A stretch of 64,000 nucleotides of DNA from Streptomyces sp. DG1A-41. GTDB lineage: Bacteria; Actinomycetota; Actinomycetes; Streptomycetales; Streptomycetaceae. The number at the start of each line of letters is the position of its first letter. The stretch's first letter is position 1. Shown in pieces: positions 1-7,448 of the stretch. The stretch lies in contig NZ_CP146350.1 in NCBI RefSeq assembly GCF_037055355.1, positions 3,991,001 through 4,055,000 of the forward strand, given 5' to 3'. The position numbers were made by a program, and so were the translations under genes. The notes below the pieces were generated by a model. It was given only the letters and a program-made list of their open reading frames with translations. It was not told the origin of the DNA and searched no databases.

Positions 1-457
1 CCATGCCCTCGTCCAGGAACGGGTCGGCGCCGTCCTTCTCGCCGAGCTCCTCCAGACCCGGGATCGGGTTGCCGTACGGCGACTCCGTCGGGTGCCGCAG
101 CAGCTCCAGGACGCGGCGCTCCACGGCCTCGCTCATGACGTGCTCCCAGCGGCACGCCTCGGCGTGAACCTGCTCCCACTCCAGACCGATCACGTCGACG
201 AGCAGACACTCGGCGAGCCGGTGCTTGCGCATCACGCGCGTGGCGAGACGACGGCCCTCGTCGGTGAGCTCCAGGTGCCGGTCGCTGGCGACGGACACCA
301 GGCCGTCGCGCTCCATCCGCGCCACGGTCTGGCTGACCGTCGGCCCGCTCTGGTCCAGCCGCTCGGCGATACGGGCGCGCATGGGGACCACACCCTCTTC
401 CTCCAGCTCGAGGATGGTGCGGAGATACATCTCCGTGGTGTCGATCAGTCCGGACAT
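1..457 (-). CDS. dmdR1: DtxR-family iron-dependent repressor, C-terminus beyond window
   Basis: Iron-sensing transcriptional repressor that binds DNA when loaded with Fe(II) and controls siderophore and iron-uptake genes (family knowledge). The ATG lies at 457 and the protein opens [20 protein letters not shown], the classic DtxR/IdeR start with the metal ligand Met10. An N-terminal winged helix follows ([17 protein letters not shown]), then the dimerisation/metal segment [10 protein letters not shown] carrying the Cys, Glu and His ligands, and the NPIPGL segment. The last ~75 residues, including any SH3-like domain, lie left of position 1. It is divergent from the SIS gene. The symbol is given because N-terminus and neighbourhood match what I remember of S. 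coelicolor DmdR1; it could be a paralogue such as DmdR2. Confidence 0.92.
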   Translation of the reverse strand, partial: MSGLIDTTEMYLRTILELEEEGVVPMRARIAERLDQSGPTVSQTVARMERDGLVSVASDRHLELTDEGRRLATRVMRKHRLAECLLVDVIGLEWEQVHAEACRWEHVMSEAVERRVLELLRHPTESPYGNPIPGLEELGEKDGADPFLDEGM

Positions 458-602
458 ACGTGCCCCTCGAATGAGATCTGCCGGAGGCTGGACGGCTCAC
501 CGGCGTGTGCGCTGGCCCTGCACCCAATTCTGCCGGATACCACCGACAACCGTGCCGCGGGAGGAAAAGCGGGGGTTATCCGGTCCCGCGGAGGGGTACG
601 AC

Positions 603-685
603 GAGCTTTTCACAGCCGTACGGAGCACTCACACGGCTCCGCCGGAGCGTGCTCCCTGCCCTACGGAGCTTCTCACGGCCGTATT
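603..685. promoter_or_regulatory. Direct-repeat pair and stem-loop in the dmdR1/SIS divergent promoter
   Basis: The 300-base gap between two divergent genes holds two near-identical 20-mers, at 603-622 (GAGCTTTTCACAGCCGTACG) and 666-685 (GAGCTTCTCACGGCCGTATT), with 16 of 20 bases shared. Between them is an inverted repeat: GGAGCAC at 622-628 pairs with GTGCTCC at 649-655 around an inner GCTCC/GGAGC stem. The arrangement suggests a paired protein-binding site for one of the two promoters. No 19-bp iron box was recognised, so DmdR1 autoregulation through this site is not supported. Confidence 0.4.
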
Positions 686-757
686 GACACCGCACTGGTC
701 CAGACCGCACCGTGATGCGCGACACTCGCCCGCGAGGCCAGCCTGAAGGGACCCCGT

Positions 758-1513
758 ATGAGCGACCGCGCGCCCGCCGGTCAGTTCCTCGACGCCGCGA
801 TCGGCCTGCTGCGGCGGGTCCGCGACGAGGAAGCCGACAGCATCGCGGCGGCCGGGACGCTCCTCGCCGACACCGTCGAGAACGGCGGCCGCCTCTTCGC
901 CTTCGGCGCGGGGCACTCCTCCCTCGCCGCGCAGGACCTCGTCTACCGCGCAGGCGGTCTCGCCCTCATGAACCTGCTCGCCGTGCCGGGCGTCGTAGGC
1001 GTCGACGTCATGCCCGCACCGCTCGGCTCCGCCCTGGAACGCGTCGACGGCCTCGCGAGCGCCGTCCTGGACTGCTCCCCGCTCCGCGAGGGCGACGCCC
1101 TGCTGATCATCTCCCTCTCGGGGCGCAACGCCCTCCCCGTGGAGATGGCCATGAACGCGCGCGCCCTGGGCGTCAAGGTCATCGGCGTGACCTCGGTGGC
1201 GTACGCCTCCGGGACGAAGTCCCGGCACGCCTCGGGGACGTACCTCAAGGACCACTGCGACCTCGTCCTCGACTCGAAGATCGCGGTCGGCGACGCGGAA
1301 CTCACCCACGACGACGTGCCCGCCCCCTTCGCCCCCGCCTCCACGGTCGTCACCTCCGCCCTCCTCCAGGCCGTCATGGCGACGACGGCCGCCACGCTCG
1401 CCGACCGAGGCGTCGAACCCCCGCTCCTGCGCTCCGGGAACGTCGACGGAGGCCACGACTGGAACGGGCGGGTGATGGAGCGGTACCGGGACCGGATCTT
1501 CTACCGGCACTGA
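758..1513 (+). CDS. SIS-domain sugar-phosphate protein
   Basis: A 251-residue protein with one SIS (sugar isomerase) fold. The phosphosugar-binding strand-loop appears as FAFGAGHSS near residue 50 and the Ser-rich loop as ISLSGRN near residue 125. A conserved tail of the UPF0309 type (GNVDGGHDWNG) follows. Family members isomerise or sense phosphosugars in the cytoplasm, and none of the residues seen here fixes the substrate. GAAGGGA sits six bases before the ATG. The gene stands alone and points away from dmdR1. It could be a phosphoheptose/GlcNAc-6-P-type isomerase or an orphan regulator of sugar phosphates. Confidence 0.85.
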   Translation: MSDRAPAGQFLDAAIGLLRRVRDEEADSIAAAGTLLADTVENGGRLFAFGAGHSSLAAQDLVYRAGGLALMNLLAVPGVVGVDVMPAPLGSALERVDGLASAVLDCSPLREGDALLIISLSGRNALPVEMAMNARALGVKVIGVTSVAYASGTKSRHASGTYLKDHCDLVLDSKIAVGDAELTHDDVPAPFAPASTVVTSALLQAVMATTAATLADRGVEPPLLRSGNVDGGHDWNGRVMERYRDRIFYRH

Positions 1514-1520
1514 CAGTCGC

Positions 1521-2918
1521 TCACTCCTCGTCCGACAACCCCGCGAGATCCAGCGCCGCGGCGATCCGTACCGCCACGTCCTCCGCGTACACCGCGTCGG
1601 ACCGCTCGAAGGCCCCGCGCCCACCGCCCCGCAGGAACGTCACGACCCCCAGCGTCCGCCCCCTGCTGCGCAGCACCGCGCACAGGGCGTGCACGGCGTC
1701 CGGCTGCCACTGGCGGGCCAGGGCCCACTCCCGGGCCTGCTCGGACGAGACCGCGCCCGCGCTCGCCCGCAGCGCGCCGACCCGCTCCACGCACTGCAAG
1801 GCCGGATGCCCCTCGGCGTACCGCACGGGCAGCCCCGCGCGGTCGGCGAGCTTGCTCGGCCCCGGCGCCCCGGAGGGCGTCGCCGCGACCCGCACCAGCC
1901 GAACCGGCCCCTCGGTCTCCGCGTCGGTGAGCGCACCCCCGGCCACCCGGTCGATCAGGGCGTGGTCGGCGAAACCGGCCAGGGCGAAGTCCAGATGGAT
2001 CGTCGCGGCCTCCGCCGGATCCTCGCACTCGGCGGCGGCCCGCGACGCCCGGTGCAGCTGCTGCGTACGGAACCGCAGCAGCGACGCCTCATGCTCGGCC
2101 CGCTTGGCCTCCGTCACGTCCTGGAACAGCCAGCCCACACCCAGCGGAACCGGCTCCTCCGCGAGCGGCGAGGCCAACCGCAGGAAACCGCTGCGCCAGC
2201 ACCGCCGCCGCTCCCCCTCCGGCGTACGCACCGTCACCCACACCTCGGCGGGCGCGGGCGGCGCACCCTCCGCCAGCACATGCTGGAGCGCGCTCTCCAG
2301 CTCCTCCACGCCCTGCGCGAGCAGCTCCCCGAGCGGCCGGCCGAGCACGGACGTACGCCCCGTGCCCAGCGCCCGGGCCGCGTGCGCGTTCACCACCGCG
2401 GGCCGCAGGTCGACGTCCACGAGCACGACACCCCAGCTGGCGTCCTCGAACAGCGCCTCGCTCAACGCGATCGACCGCTCCAGATCGATCTGCGCGTGCA
2501 CCTCGCTGAAGGCGCAGTACACACCGGCGGGCTTTCCGTCCGGGCCCCGCACCGCCGCCGACTGCGTCCGTACGAGCACCCGCCCGCCGTCCTTCGTCAG
2601 CAACGCGAACTCGTGCACCTGGCGCCCCGGCGCGTGCATCGCGGACAGCAGCCGCCCCTCGACCTCCTCGGCGTCCGCGCTGCGCACGGCCCACCCGGCC
2701 AGGCCCCGCCGCCCCACGGCCTCGTCCGCGCTCCACCCCAGGATCCGCTCGGCCTCGCGGTTCCAGTGCGTCACGACCCCGTCGGCGTCGAAGGCACACA
2801 GCGCCGCGTCCATGCCGTCCAGCAGCGCGGCAAGCAGATCCGAACCATCCGAACCATCCCGCTCGGGCTCGTCGGGCCCCAGCTCGTCGGTGGTCCCACT
2901 ACGCCGGGAAGCACTCAC
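1521..2918 (-). CDS. PAS/GAF sensory protein without a visible output domain
   Basis: A cytoplasmic sensor-like protein of about 465 residues. An N-terminal PAS domain contains ALCAFDADGVVTHWNREAE and LGWSADEAVGRRG. A second PAS domain contains GVVLVDVDLRPAVVNAHAAR and ends in a PAC-like WLFQDVTEAKRAE. The C-terminal ~180 residues look GAF-like, ending LRGGGRGAFERSDAVYAEDVAVRIAAALD. No PP2C, GGDEF or histidine-kinase catalytic core is visible, although Streptomyces PAS/GAF proteins often carry SpoIIE phosphatases. I chose the GTG at 2918 because AGGGGG lies five bases upstream; a GTG at 2954 is also in frame. It converges on the SIS gene with a seven-base gap. Confidence 0.8.
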   Translation of the reverse strand: MSASRRSGTTDELGPDEPERDGSDGSDLLAALLDGMDAALCAFDADGVVTHWNREAERILGWSADEAVGRRGLAGWAVRSADAEEVEGRLLSAMHAPGRQVHEFALLTKDGGRVLVRTQSAAVRGPDGKPAGVYCAFSEVHAQIDLERSIALSEALFEDASWGVVLVDVDLRPAVVNAHAARALGTGRTSVLGRPLGELLAQGVEELESALQHVLAEGAPPAPAEVWVTVRTPEGERRRCWRSGFLRLASPLAEEPVPLGVGWLFQDVTEAKRAEHEASLLRFRTQQLHRASRAAAECEDPAEAATIHLDFALAGFADHALIDRVAGGALTDAETEGPVRLVRVAATPSGAPGPSKLADRAGLPVRYAEGHPALQCVERVGALRASAGAVSSEQAREWALARQWQPDAVHALCAVLRSRGRTLGVVTFLRGGGRGAFERSDAVYAEDVAVRIAAALDLAGLSDEE

Positions 2919-3084
2919 CTGGACCCCCTGCAGGCTGCGTCCGCCGTACGGCACGTCGGTTCGCTACTTGCAATCATTCAACTGGAGCGTGACCCAGCAC
3001 ACACCGAGTTCCCACAACATTGCAGGAATCGTTGTACGGCGGCGATCCCCACGTCAACGCCCGGAGGACGGCCTGCCCACGCAC

Positions 3085-3260
3085 TCAGTCGATCAACGAC
3101 AAGGCCCCAGTACCACTCCCGCGCCGCGCGTACACCTCGATCTCGATCTCCGTCCGGGGATCCGCGAGGCCGCACACCAACGTCGTCGCGGGCGGCCGCA
3201 CCTCACCGAAGCACTTCCGCAGCACGCGCCAGCACGGTTCGAAGTCCTCGTGTCCGAGTG
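3085..3260 (-). pseudogene. RidA-family (YjgF) C-terminal remnant
   Basis: On the minus strand, ending at a TGA at 3085, a frame reads FEPCWRVLRKCFGEVRPPAT and then TLVCGLADPRTEIEIEVYA. This is the C-terminal third of a RidA-type enamine/imine deaminase: the RPPATT-L segment with the binding Arg, then the conserved EIE strand. Upstream of about 3260 the similarity stops and the frame becomes Arg-rich nonsense with no start codon. At least two thirds of the protein are missing. The original gene must have run toward the PAS gene; what removed its 5' end is not visible. Confidence 0.65.
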
Positions 3261-3329
3261 GTCGAACCCGGTCGTGCCCGAAAAACGGTTGATCCGAGGC
3301 GGACCGTTTCCTAGGGTTTCACGTACACG

Positions 3330-3545
3330 AGAGAGGAGGTGGTTCGGCAGATGTATGAGAACCGGACGCGTGAGGTGGCTGCGGGCTAGCGGCCCGACAC
3401 CACACACAGTGCGGTGCCGGACCAGCACGTGCGCGAAGCGTGCAGCCGGCCCAATCTCCAGCAGTCACCCGACCCGCGAGCCGCCGGTACGTCCGGCCGG
3501 CCCTCCTCCGGAGGACCAGGCTCGCGGGTCGTCTGCGTTTCGGGG
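3330..3545 (+). promoter_or_regulatory. Structured leader with mini-ORF upstream of the HIT gene
   Basis: This 200-base leader starts with a very strong Shine-Dalgarno (AGGAGGT at 3334-3340) serving a 12-codon ORF. After the mini-ORF stop comes GCACGTGCGCGAAGCGTGC near 3425, able to fold on itself. A perfect 13-bp stem follows, 3470-3482 with 3519-3531 (CGACCCGCGAGCC and its complement). It encloses two small hairpins: GCCGG-TACGT-CCGGC at 3483-3497 and the palindrome TCCTCCGGAGGA at 3504-3515. The layout resembles a three-way junction and ends 18 bases before the HIT start. Attenuation or riboswitch control is an inference from structure only. Confidence 0.5.
3351..3389 (+). CDS. Putative 12-residue leader peptide MYENRTREVAAG
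   Basis: ATG at 3351 lies ten bases after AGGAGGT, the best ribosome-binding site in the flank, and the frame closes with TAG at 3387-3389. The peptide MYENRTREVAAG has no run of one amino acid, so it is not an obvious amino-acid attenuator. The strength of its SD and its place directly before a folded leader argue that it is translated. It is too short for homology reasoning and may still be fortuitous. Confidence 0.4.
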   Translation: MYENRTREVAAG

Positions 3546-3549
3546 GGCG

Positions 3550-4026
3550 ATGGCGGTGGATGAGTGGCGCGACGATCGGATCGGCAGCGCTCTGCGGGGC
3601 GACAATCCGGCCGTGATGCGGAGACTGGACGCCGGGTTCGCGGTGATCGGCGATGCGCAGTTCCTGCCCGGCTACTCGGTGTTGCTGACCGATGATCCCG
3701 TGGTGGAGCGGCTGTCGGAGCTGCCGCGGAGCAGGCGGCTGGCGTTTTTGGGGGACATGGAACGGCTGGGTGAAGCCGTCGAGCGGGCCTGTCGGCGAGT
3801 GGAGTCGGGGTTCCGGCGGGTCAATCTGGAGATTCTCGGGAACGCCGACGGGTTCCTGCATGCGCATGTGTGGCCGCGGTACGAGTGGGAGCCCGAGGAT
3901 CTCGTACGACTGCCCGTGTGGCTCTATCCGCGGGAGATGTGGAGCGAGGAGCGGTATGCGCTCGGGGCGCGGCACGCCCCGTTGCGGGAGGCGATCGGTG
4001 AGGAGCTGGATCGGCTCACGGGGTGA
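3550..4026 (+). CDS. HIT-family hydrolase-like protein
   Basis: A 158-residue cytoplasmic protein. Near residue 110 the histidine-triad region reads GFLHAHVWPRYEWEPE, a HxHxxPR variant of the HIT motif. Upstream are the segments GYSVLLTDDPVVERLSELP and RRVNLEILGNADG, matching the usual substrate-pocket layout. HIT proteins hydrolyse nucleoside phosphoramidates or dinucleoside polyphosphates; the third His of the triad is replaced here, so activity is uncertain. ATG 3550 is only three bases after a G-run. GTG at 3556, with GGGGGG about nine bases upstream, may be the real start. The gene lies behind the structured leader and ends at a strong terminator. Confidence 0.75.
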   Translation: MAVDEWRDDRIGSALRGDNPAVMRRLDAGFAVIGDAQFLPGYSVLLTDDPVVERLSELPRSRRLAFLGDMERLGEAVERACRRVESGFRRVNLEILGNADGFLHAHVWPRYEWEPEDLVRLPVWLYPREMWSEERYALGARHAPLREAIGEELDRLTG

Positions 4027-4035
4027 GACGTGCCG

Positions 4036-4065
4036 ACGGCCTCACCCGGAGCCGGGTGAGGCCGT
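4036..4065. terminator. Bidirectional terminator between HIT gene and citrate synthase
   Basis: Between two convergent genes, ACGGCCTCACCCGG (4036-4049) pairs with CCGGGTGAGGCCGT (4052-4065), a long GC-rich stem with a very tight loop. No U-tract follows, as is usual in Streptomyces. It can serve both strands. Confidence 0.75.
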
Positions 4066-4077
4066 GTGGGAGCCCGA

Positions 4078-5178
4078 TCAGTGGACGATGTCCTCGTAGC
4101 CCTCGATCTCGCGGGGGTCGCGGGAGCCGGGGCCCGTGTAGCGGGCCGAGGGGCGGACCAGGCGGCCCGTGCGCTTCTGTTCGAGGATGTGGGCGGACCA
4201 GCCGGCCGTGCGGGCGCAGGTGAACATGGACGTGAACATGTGGGCCGGGACCTCGGCGAAGTCCAGGACGATGGCTGCCCAGAACTCGACGTTGGTGGCC
4301 AGGACCCGGTCGGGGCGGCGGGCGTGGAGTTCCGCCAGGGCCGCCTTCTCCAGGGCCTCGGCGACCTCGAAGCGGGGGGCTCCCAGATCGCGGGCCGTGC
4401 GGCGCAGGACCCTCGCCCTCGGGTCCTCGGCGCGGTAGACGCGGTGGCCGAAGCCCATGAGGCGCTCGCCCTTGTCGAGGGTCTGCTTGACGTAGGCCTC
4501 GGCGTCGCCCGTGCGCTCGATCTCCTCGATCATGTGGAGGACGCGGGAGGGGGCGCCTCCGTGGAGGGGGCCCGACATCGCGCCCACCGCGCCGGAGAGC
4601 GCGGCCGCGACGTCCGCACCGGTCGACGCGATGACCCTCGCCGTGAACGTGGACGCGTTCATGCCGTGTTCCGCGGCGCTCGTCCAGTACGCGTCCACCG
4701 CCGCCACGTGCCTGGGGTCCGGCTCGCCGCGCCAGCGGATCATGAAGCGCTCGACGACGGAGTGGGCCTTGTCGATCTCGCGCTGCGGAACCATCGGCAG
4801 GCCCTGGCCGCGGGCCGACTGGGCGACGTAGGACAGGGCCATGACGGCCGCCCGGGCCAGGTCCTCGCGGGCCTGTTCGGCGTCGATGTCCAGGAGGGGT
4901 TTCAGGCCCCAGACGGGCGCGAGCATGGCCAGGGCCGACTGGACGTCGACGCGGATGTCGCCGGAGTGGACGGGGATGGGGAATGGCTCGGCGGGCGGCA
5001 GGCCGGGGTTGAAGGCGCCGTCGACGAGCAGGCCCCAGACGTTGCCGAAGGAGACGTGCCCGACCAGGTCCTCGATGTCGACGCCCCGATAACGCAGGGC
5101 GCCGCCCTCCTTGTCCGGCTCGGCGATCTCCGTCTCGAACGCGACGACTCCCTCGAGCCCGGGTACGAAGTCGGACAT
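4078..5178 (-). CDS. Citrate synthase (short, type-2/CitA-like form)
   Basis: Condenses acetyl-CoA and oxaloacetate to citrate in the TCA cycle. The protein has 366 residues, shorter than the 430-residue GltA form. Conserved blocks are GGALRYRGVDIEDL at the N-terminus, SGPLHGGAPSRVL carrying the first active-site His near residue 220, and KGERLMGFGHRVYR carrying the second His near residue 260. The FEVAEALEKAAL segment follows and the Asp-containing region is near the C-terminus (NVEFWAAIVL). GAGGAG lies eight bases before the ATG. Divergent from pdxH and convergent with the HIT gene. A methylcitrate synthase cannot be excluded by sequence alone, but no prp genes are nearby. Confidence 0.9.
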   Translation of the reverse strand: MSDFVPGLEGVVAFETEIAEPDKEGGALRYRGVDIEDLVGHVSFGNVWGLLVDGAFNPGLPPAEPFPIPVHSGDIRVDVQSALAMLAPVWGLKPLLDIDAEQAREDLARAAVMALSYVAQSARGQGLPMVPQREIDKAHSVVERFMIRWRGEPDPRHVAAVDAYWTSAAEHGMNASTFTARVIASTGADVAAALSGAVGAMSGPLHGGAPSRVLHMIEEIERTGDAEAYVKQTLDKGERLMGFGHRVYRAEDPRARVLRRTARDLGAPRFEVAEALEKAALAELHARRPDRVLATNVEFWAAIVLDFAEVPAHMFTSMFTCARTAGWSAHILEQKRTGRLVRPSARYTGPGSRDPREIEGYEDIVH

Positions 5179-5464
5179 CAGGCGGCTCCTCGTGATGTAA
5201 GTGACAGATGGTGTGCTGTGGGGTGGGACGAACGAACCATGTGTCAGTCAGCTTGCGAAGCGGGCGGCCGTCCAGAGGATCCACGGTCGTGTGCGGCGAC
5301 TCGCGGTCCTGGCCGGTCTCCCCCTGTGATGCCCCGTGCGGCTGGCGGTCACCCAACCGGAACGGCACGGAAACGATATCCCCGAGTGCCACCGTTGGGG
5401 AGGGTTCACGGCACTCAGTGCCACTCAGTGACGAAGGACACCGTCCATACGGCAAGATGACCGG
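5179..5464. promoter_or_regulatory. Divergent promoter region, citrate synthase/pdxH
   Basis: These 286 bases separate two divergent genes. A tandem CACTCAGTG-like motif occurs twice (5410-5433, GGCACTCAGTGCCACTCAGTG), its first half also palindromic. No clear SD precedes the pdxH GTG, so pdxH may be transcribed leaderless or nearly so. No other feature was recognised. Confidence 0.4.
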
Positions 5465-6133
5465 GTGACCGACCGCGACGCCGTCCCCTTCGACCTGGCC
5501 TCGATGCGCAAGCAGTACCGAGCCGAGGGCCTCTCCGAGAACGAGCTGGCCGCCACCCCCGTCGAGCAGTTCGCGCGCTGGTTCAAACAGGCCGCGACGG
5601 ACGGCGGGCTGTTCGAGCCGAACGCCATGATCGTCTCGACGGCCGACGCCGAGGGGCGGCCCAGCTCCCGCACGGTGCTGCTGAAGCACTTCGACGAGCA
5701 GGGCTTCGTCTTCTACACGAACTACGACTCCCGCAAGGCACGTGACCTGGCGGAGAACCCGTACGTCTCCCTGCTGTTCCCCTGGCATCCGATGGCCCGG
5801 CAGGTCATCGTGACCGGGGTCGCGCGGCGCACCGGGCGGGACGAGACGGCCGCGTACTTCCGGACCCGCCCGCACGGCTCCCAGCTCGGCGCGTGGGCCA
5901 GCGCGCAGTCCTCGGTGATCGCCACCCGCGCCGACATCGACGGGGCGTACGCCGAACTGGCCGCCCGCTATCCCGAGGGCGAGCAGGTACCCGTACCGCC
6001 GAACTGGGGCGGCTTCCGGGTGGCCCCGCAGACGGTGGAGTTCTGGCAGGGCCGCGAGAACCGGCTGCACGACCGGTTGCGGTACGTGGAGCGGGCCGAC
6101 GGCAGCTGGCACGTGGAGCGGCTCAGTCCCTAA
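5465..6133 (+). CDS. pdxH: Pyridoxamine 5'-phosphate oxidase
   Basis: FMN enzyme that oxidises pyridoxamine or pyridoxine 5'-phosphate to pyridoxal 5'-phosphate, the last step of PLP synthesis and salvage. The 222-residue protein has the canonical order: [10 protein letters not shown] at the N-terminus, [20 protein letters not shown] (FMN strand), [34 protein letters not shown], and the PLP/FMN C-terminal pair [20 protein letters not shown] and NRLHDRLRY. Length and motifs are complete. The start is the GTG at 5465, with no good SD upstream. Its stop overlaps the stop of the convergent TetR gene. Confidence 0.96.
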   Translation: MTDRDAVPFDLASMRKQYRAEGLSENELAATPVEQFARWFKQAATDGGLFEPNAMIVSTADAEGRPSSRTVLLKHFDEQGFVFYTNYDSRKARDLAENPYVSLLFPWHPMARQVIVTGVARRTGRDETAAYFRTRPHGSQLGAWASAQSSVIATRADIDGAYAELAARYPEGEQVPVPPNWGGFRVAPQTVEFWQGRENRLHDRLRYVERADGSWHVERLSP

Positions 6134-6741
6134 CGGCTGCTGCCCAGCGTCTCCTCCAGCAGTCCCGCCCACTGGTCGACCACGCGTTTCCGGCGCGCCG
6201 TGTCGTCCGTGAGGAGGTTGGCCAGGCCCAGGCCGCGGGCCATGTCGAGCAGGCCCTGGACGGTTTCGCGGACACCGGGGACGGATTCGTCGGCGGCCAG
6301 GAGGTCGACGGCTATGCGGTGGGTCTCGCGGCCCACGCGGGATTCGAGTTCGGTGACGCGGGGGCGGAGCTGGTCCTCGTCGGAGGCTGCCACCCAGAGG
6401 TGGAGGGCAGCGCGGAACAGCGGTCCCGTGTAGAGGTCGACCAGGGCGGCGACGACCGCGTGGCGGTCTCCGGCCGCGCCCTCGGGGAACAGGGCGCGCA
6501 GGGCCGTGGAGCGTTCCTCGGCGACGTACTCGACGGCCGCCGTGAAGAGGTCCTCCCGGGTCGGGAAGTGGTGCTGGGCGGCGCCGCGGGAGACGCCGGC
6601 GCGTTCGGCGACGACGGAGACCGTGGAACCGGCCCAGCCGTGTTCGGCGAGGCAGGCCACGGCCGCTTCCAGGAGCCGCTGCCGGGTGGCCCGGCTGCGG
6701 TCCTGCTTGGGGACTCGCTCCGGCCGGTCGACCGTGCTCAC
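6130..6741 (-). CDS. TetR-family transcriptional regulator
   Basis: A repressor of about 203 residues. The N-terminal helix-turn-helix reads [20 protein letters not shown] and [20 protein letters not shown], typical TetR spacing. The C-terminal ligand domain is all-helical and not assignable. The GTG at 6741 forms a GTGA overlap with the stop of the broken gene upstream, and AAGGA lies about ten bases before it. An ATG at 6750 is in frame but only one base from that SD. The overlap shows that the regulator was once the second gene of an operon with a CoA-metabolism gene now lost, so it may be an orphan. Confidence 0.9.
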   Translation of the reverse strand: MSTVDRPERVPKQDRSRATRQRLLEAAVACLAEHGWAGSTVSVVAERAGVSRGAAQHHFPTREDLFTAAVEYVAEERSTALRALFPEGAAGDRHAVVAALVDLYTGPLFRAALHLWVAASDEDQLRPRVTELESRVGRETHRIAVDLLAADESVPGVRETVQGLLDMARGLGLANLLTDDTARRKRVVDQWAGLLEETLGSSR

Positions 6742-6888
6742 ACCGCCCATGTCCTTACACCACCCATGCCGGAATCCCGTCGTGCGAGGAGGGCCGTCAT
6801 CCCCTCGCGGACCTGCGGGGAGGGGAACGGCCGGGCCGACAGCGCGGTCAGGCCGGCCGCGTCCCGGTCGAAGACCTCCAGCACCCTA
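6738..6888 (-). pseudogene. Enoyl-CoA hydratase-like C-terminal remnant at island border
   Basis: A minus-strand frame ends TGA at 6738 and reads VLEVFDRDAAGLTALSARPF then PSPQVREGMTALLARRDSGM. This resembles the C-terminal helices of the enoyl-CoA hydratase/isomerase family. Similarity starts abruptly near 6888, exactly where IS-like sequence begins, so roughly 200 N-terminal residues are missing. Its stop overlaps the TetR start. The family is inferred from the short tail; another acyl-CoA enzyme is possible. It marks the left junction of the 33-kb island. Confidence 0.55.
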
Positions 6889-6892
6889 ACCG

Positions 6893-7085
6893 TGAGAGGG
6901 CGTTTGATGTAGGCGGATTGTCCCGCTTATTTCCTAGTAGGTTCCTCACCAGGTGGGTGTGGTCTCGTCCGTGATGAGCTTGGCGAAGTTGTCGAAGAAG
7001 GCGATGTGAATCAGGCTTCGGAGCTGGCGGGCAGCATCTCGTAGCCGCGGGCGAGGCGGCGTGCATCATGATCCATCCGATACTG
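6893..7085 (-). mobile_element. IS5-type transposase C-terminal remnant and probable IS end
   Basis: Minus-strand peptides read RRLARGYEMLPASSEA and, after one frameshift, LIHIAFFDNFAKLITDETTP followed by TW and a stop at 6946. Both match the C-terminal tail of IS5-family transposases (H-RRLARDYE-P-SEAMIH-A). The sequence CTAA followed by GAGAGGGCGTTTGATG at 6886-6906 resembles an IS5-type terminus with its target. Only about 45 codons survive and they are frameshifted, so the element is dead. Confidence 0.6.
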
Positions 7086-7149
7086 GCTGCCGGCTGCTCT
7101 GAGATGGGCGTCCCGCTTGAGCCGGCTCGCTTCTTGGCCATACCCCTCG

Positions 7150-7393
7150 GCCCCCGCGACGGCAACGATCTGCGCCTTGCCGACTGGCAGGACAGCACCC
7201 GGGTTGCCGGCCTGCCTCACCTGCACTCCTCGCCCGCGGCCTGTAGCAGGAACTGGACGCGGTCACCGCAGCCCTCACTCGCCCTGATCACAACGGCGGT
7301 GCCGAAGGCGTCGATCACCAGGACGAGCTGATCAAGCGCCAGATGTATGGCACAGCCGGCCTTCCCCTCCCCCGCCACCGCATCCTCCTCTGA
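7150..7393 (+). mobile_element. ISL3-family transposase C-terminal remnant
   Basis: A plus-strand frame reads GNDLRLADWQDSTRVAGLPH then LHS. After a frameshift and one TAG it continues QELDAVTAALTRPDHNGGAE, GVDHQDELIKRQMYGTAGLP and HRILL, ending at TGA 7393. This is the C-terminal signature of ISL3-type (IS204/IS1001/IS1165) transposases, where E-GV--K-KLIKRQMYGRAGF is diagnostic. The catalytic N-terminal parts are gone. It abuts the IS5-type remnant, so the left border took more than one insertion. Confidence 0.7.
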
Positions 7394-7448
7394 CGAGGTC
7401 ACCGGCAGCGGCCACCAGGCAGGACTCGGCGCATGCTCGCCTGGACCG

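Noticed and set aside
447..760. DmdR1 iron box in its own promoter
   Set aside because: No 19-bp TTAGGTTAGGCTAACCTAA-like palindrome was found by eye.
3240..3300. Possible tRNA (GTCCGAGTGGTCGAACCCGG-like sequence)
   Set aside because: No acceptor-stem pairing or cloverleaf could be built; it reads instead as RidA remnant border.
712..4026. A 1104-codon plus-strand open frame covering SIS, PAS and HIT genes
   Set aside because: It is a high-GC shadow: its sequence is Arg/Pro/Ser-rich and without domains. Only the last 158 codons belong to a real gene (HIT).
4016..6172. A 718-codon minus-strand frame antisense to pdxH and across citrate synthase
   Set aside because: Low-complexity Gly/Arg/Pro translation with no motif; the annotated genes explain the region.
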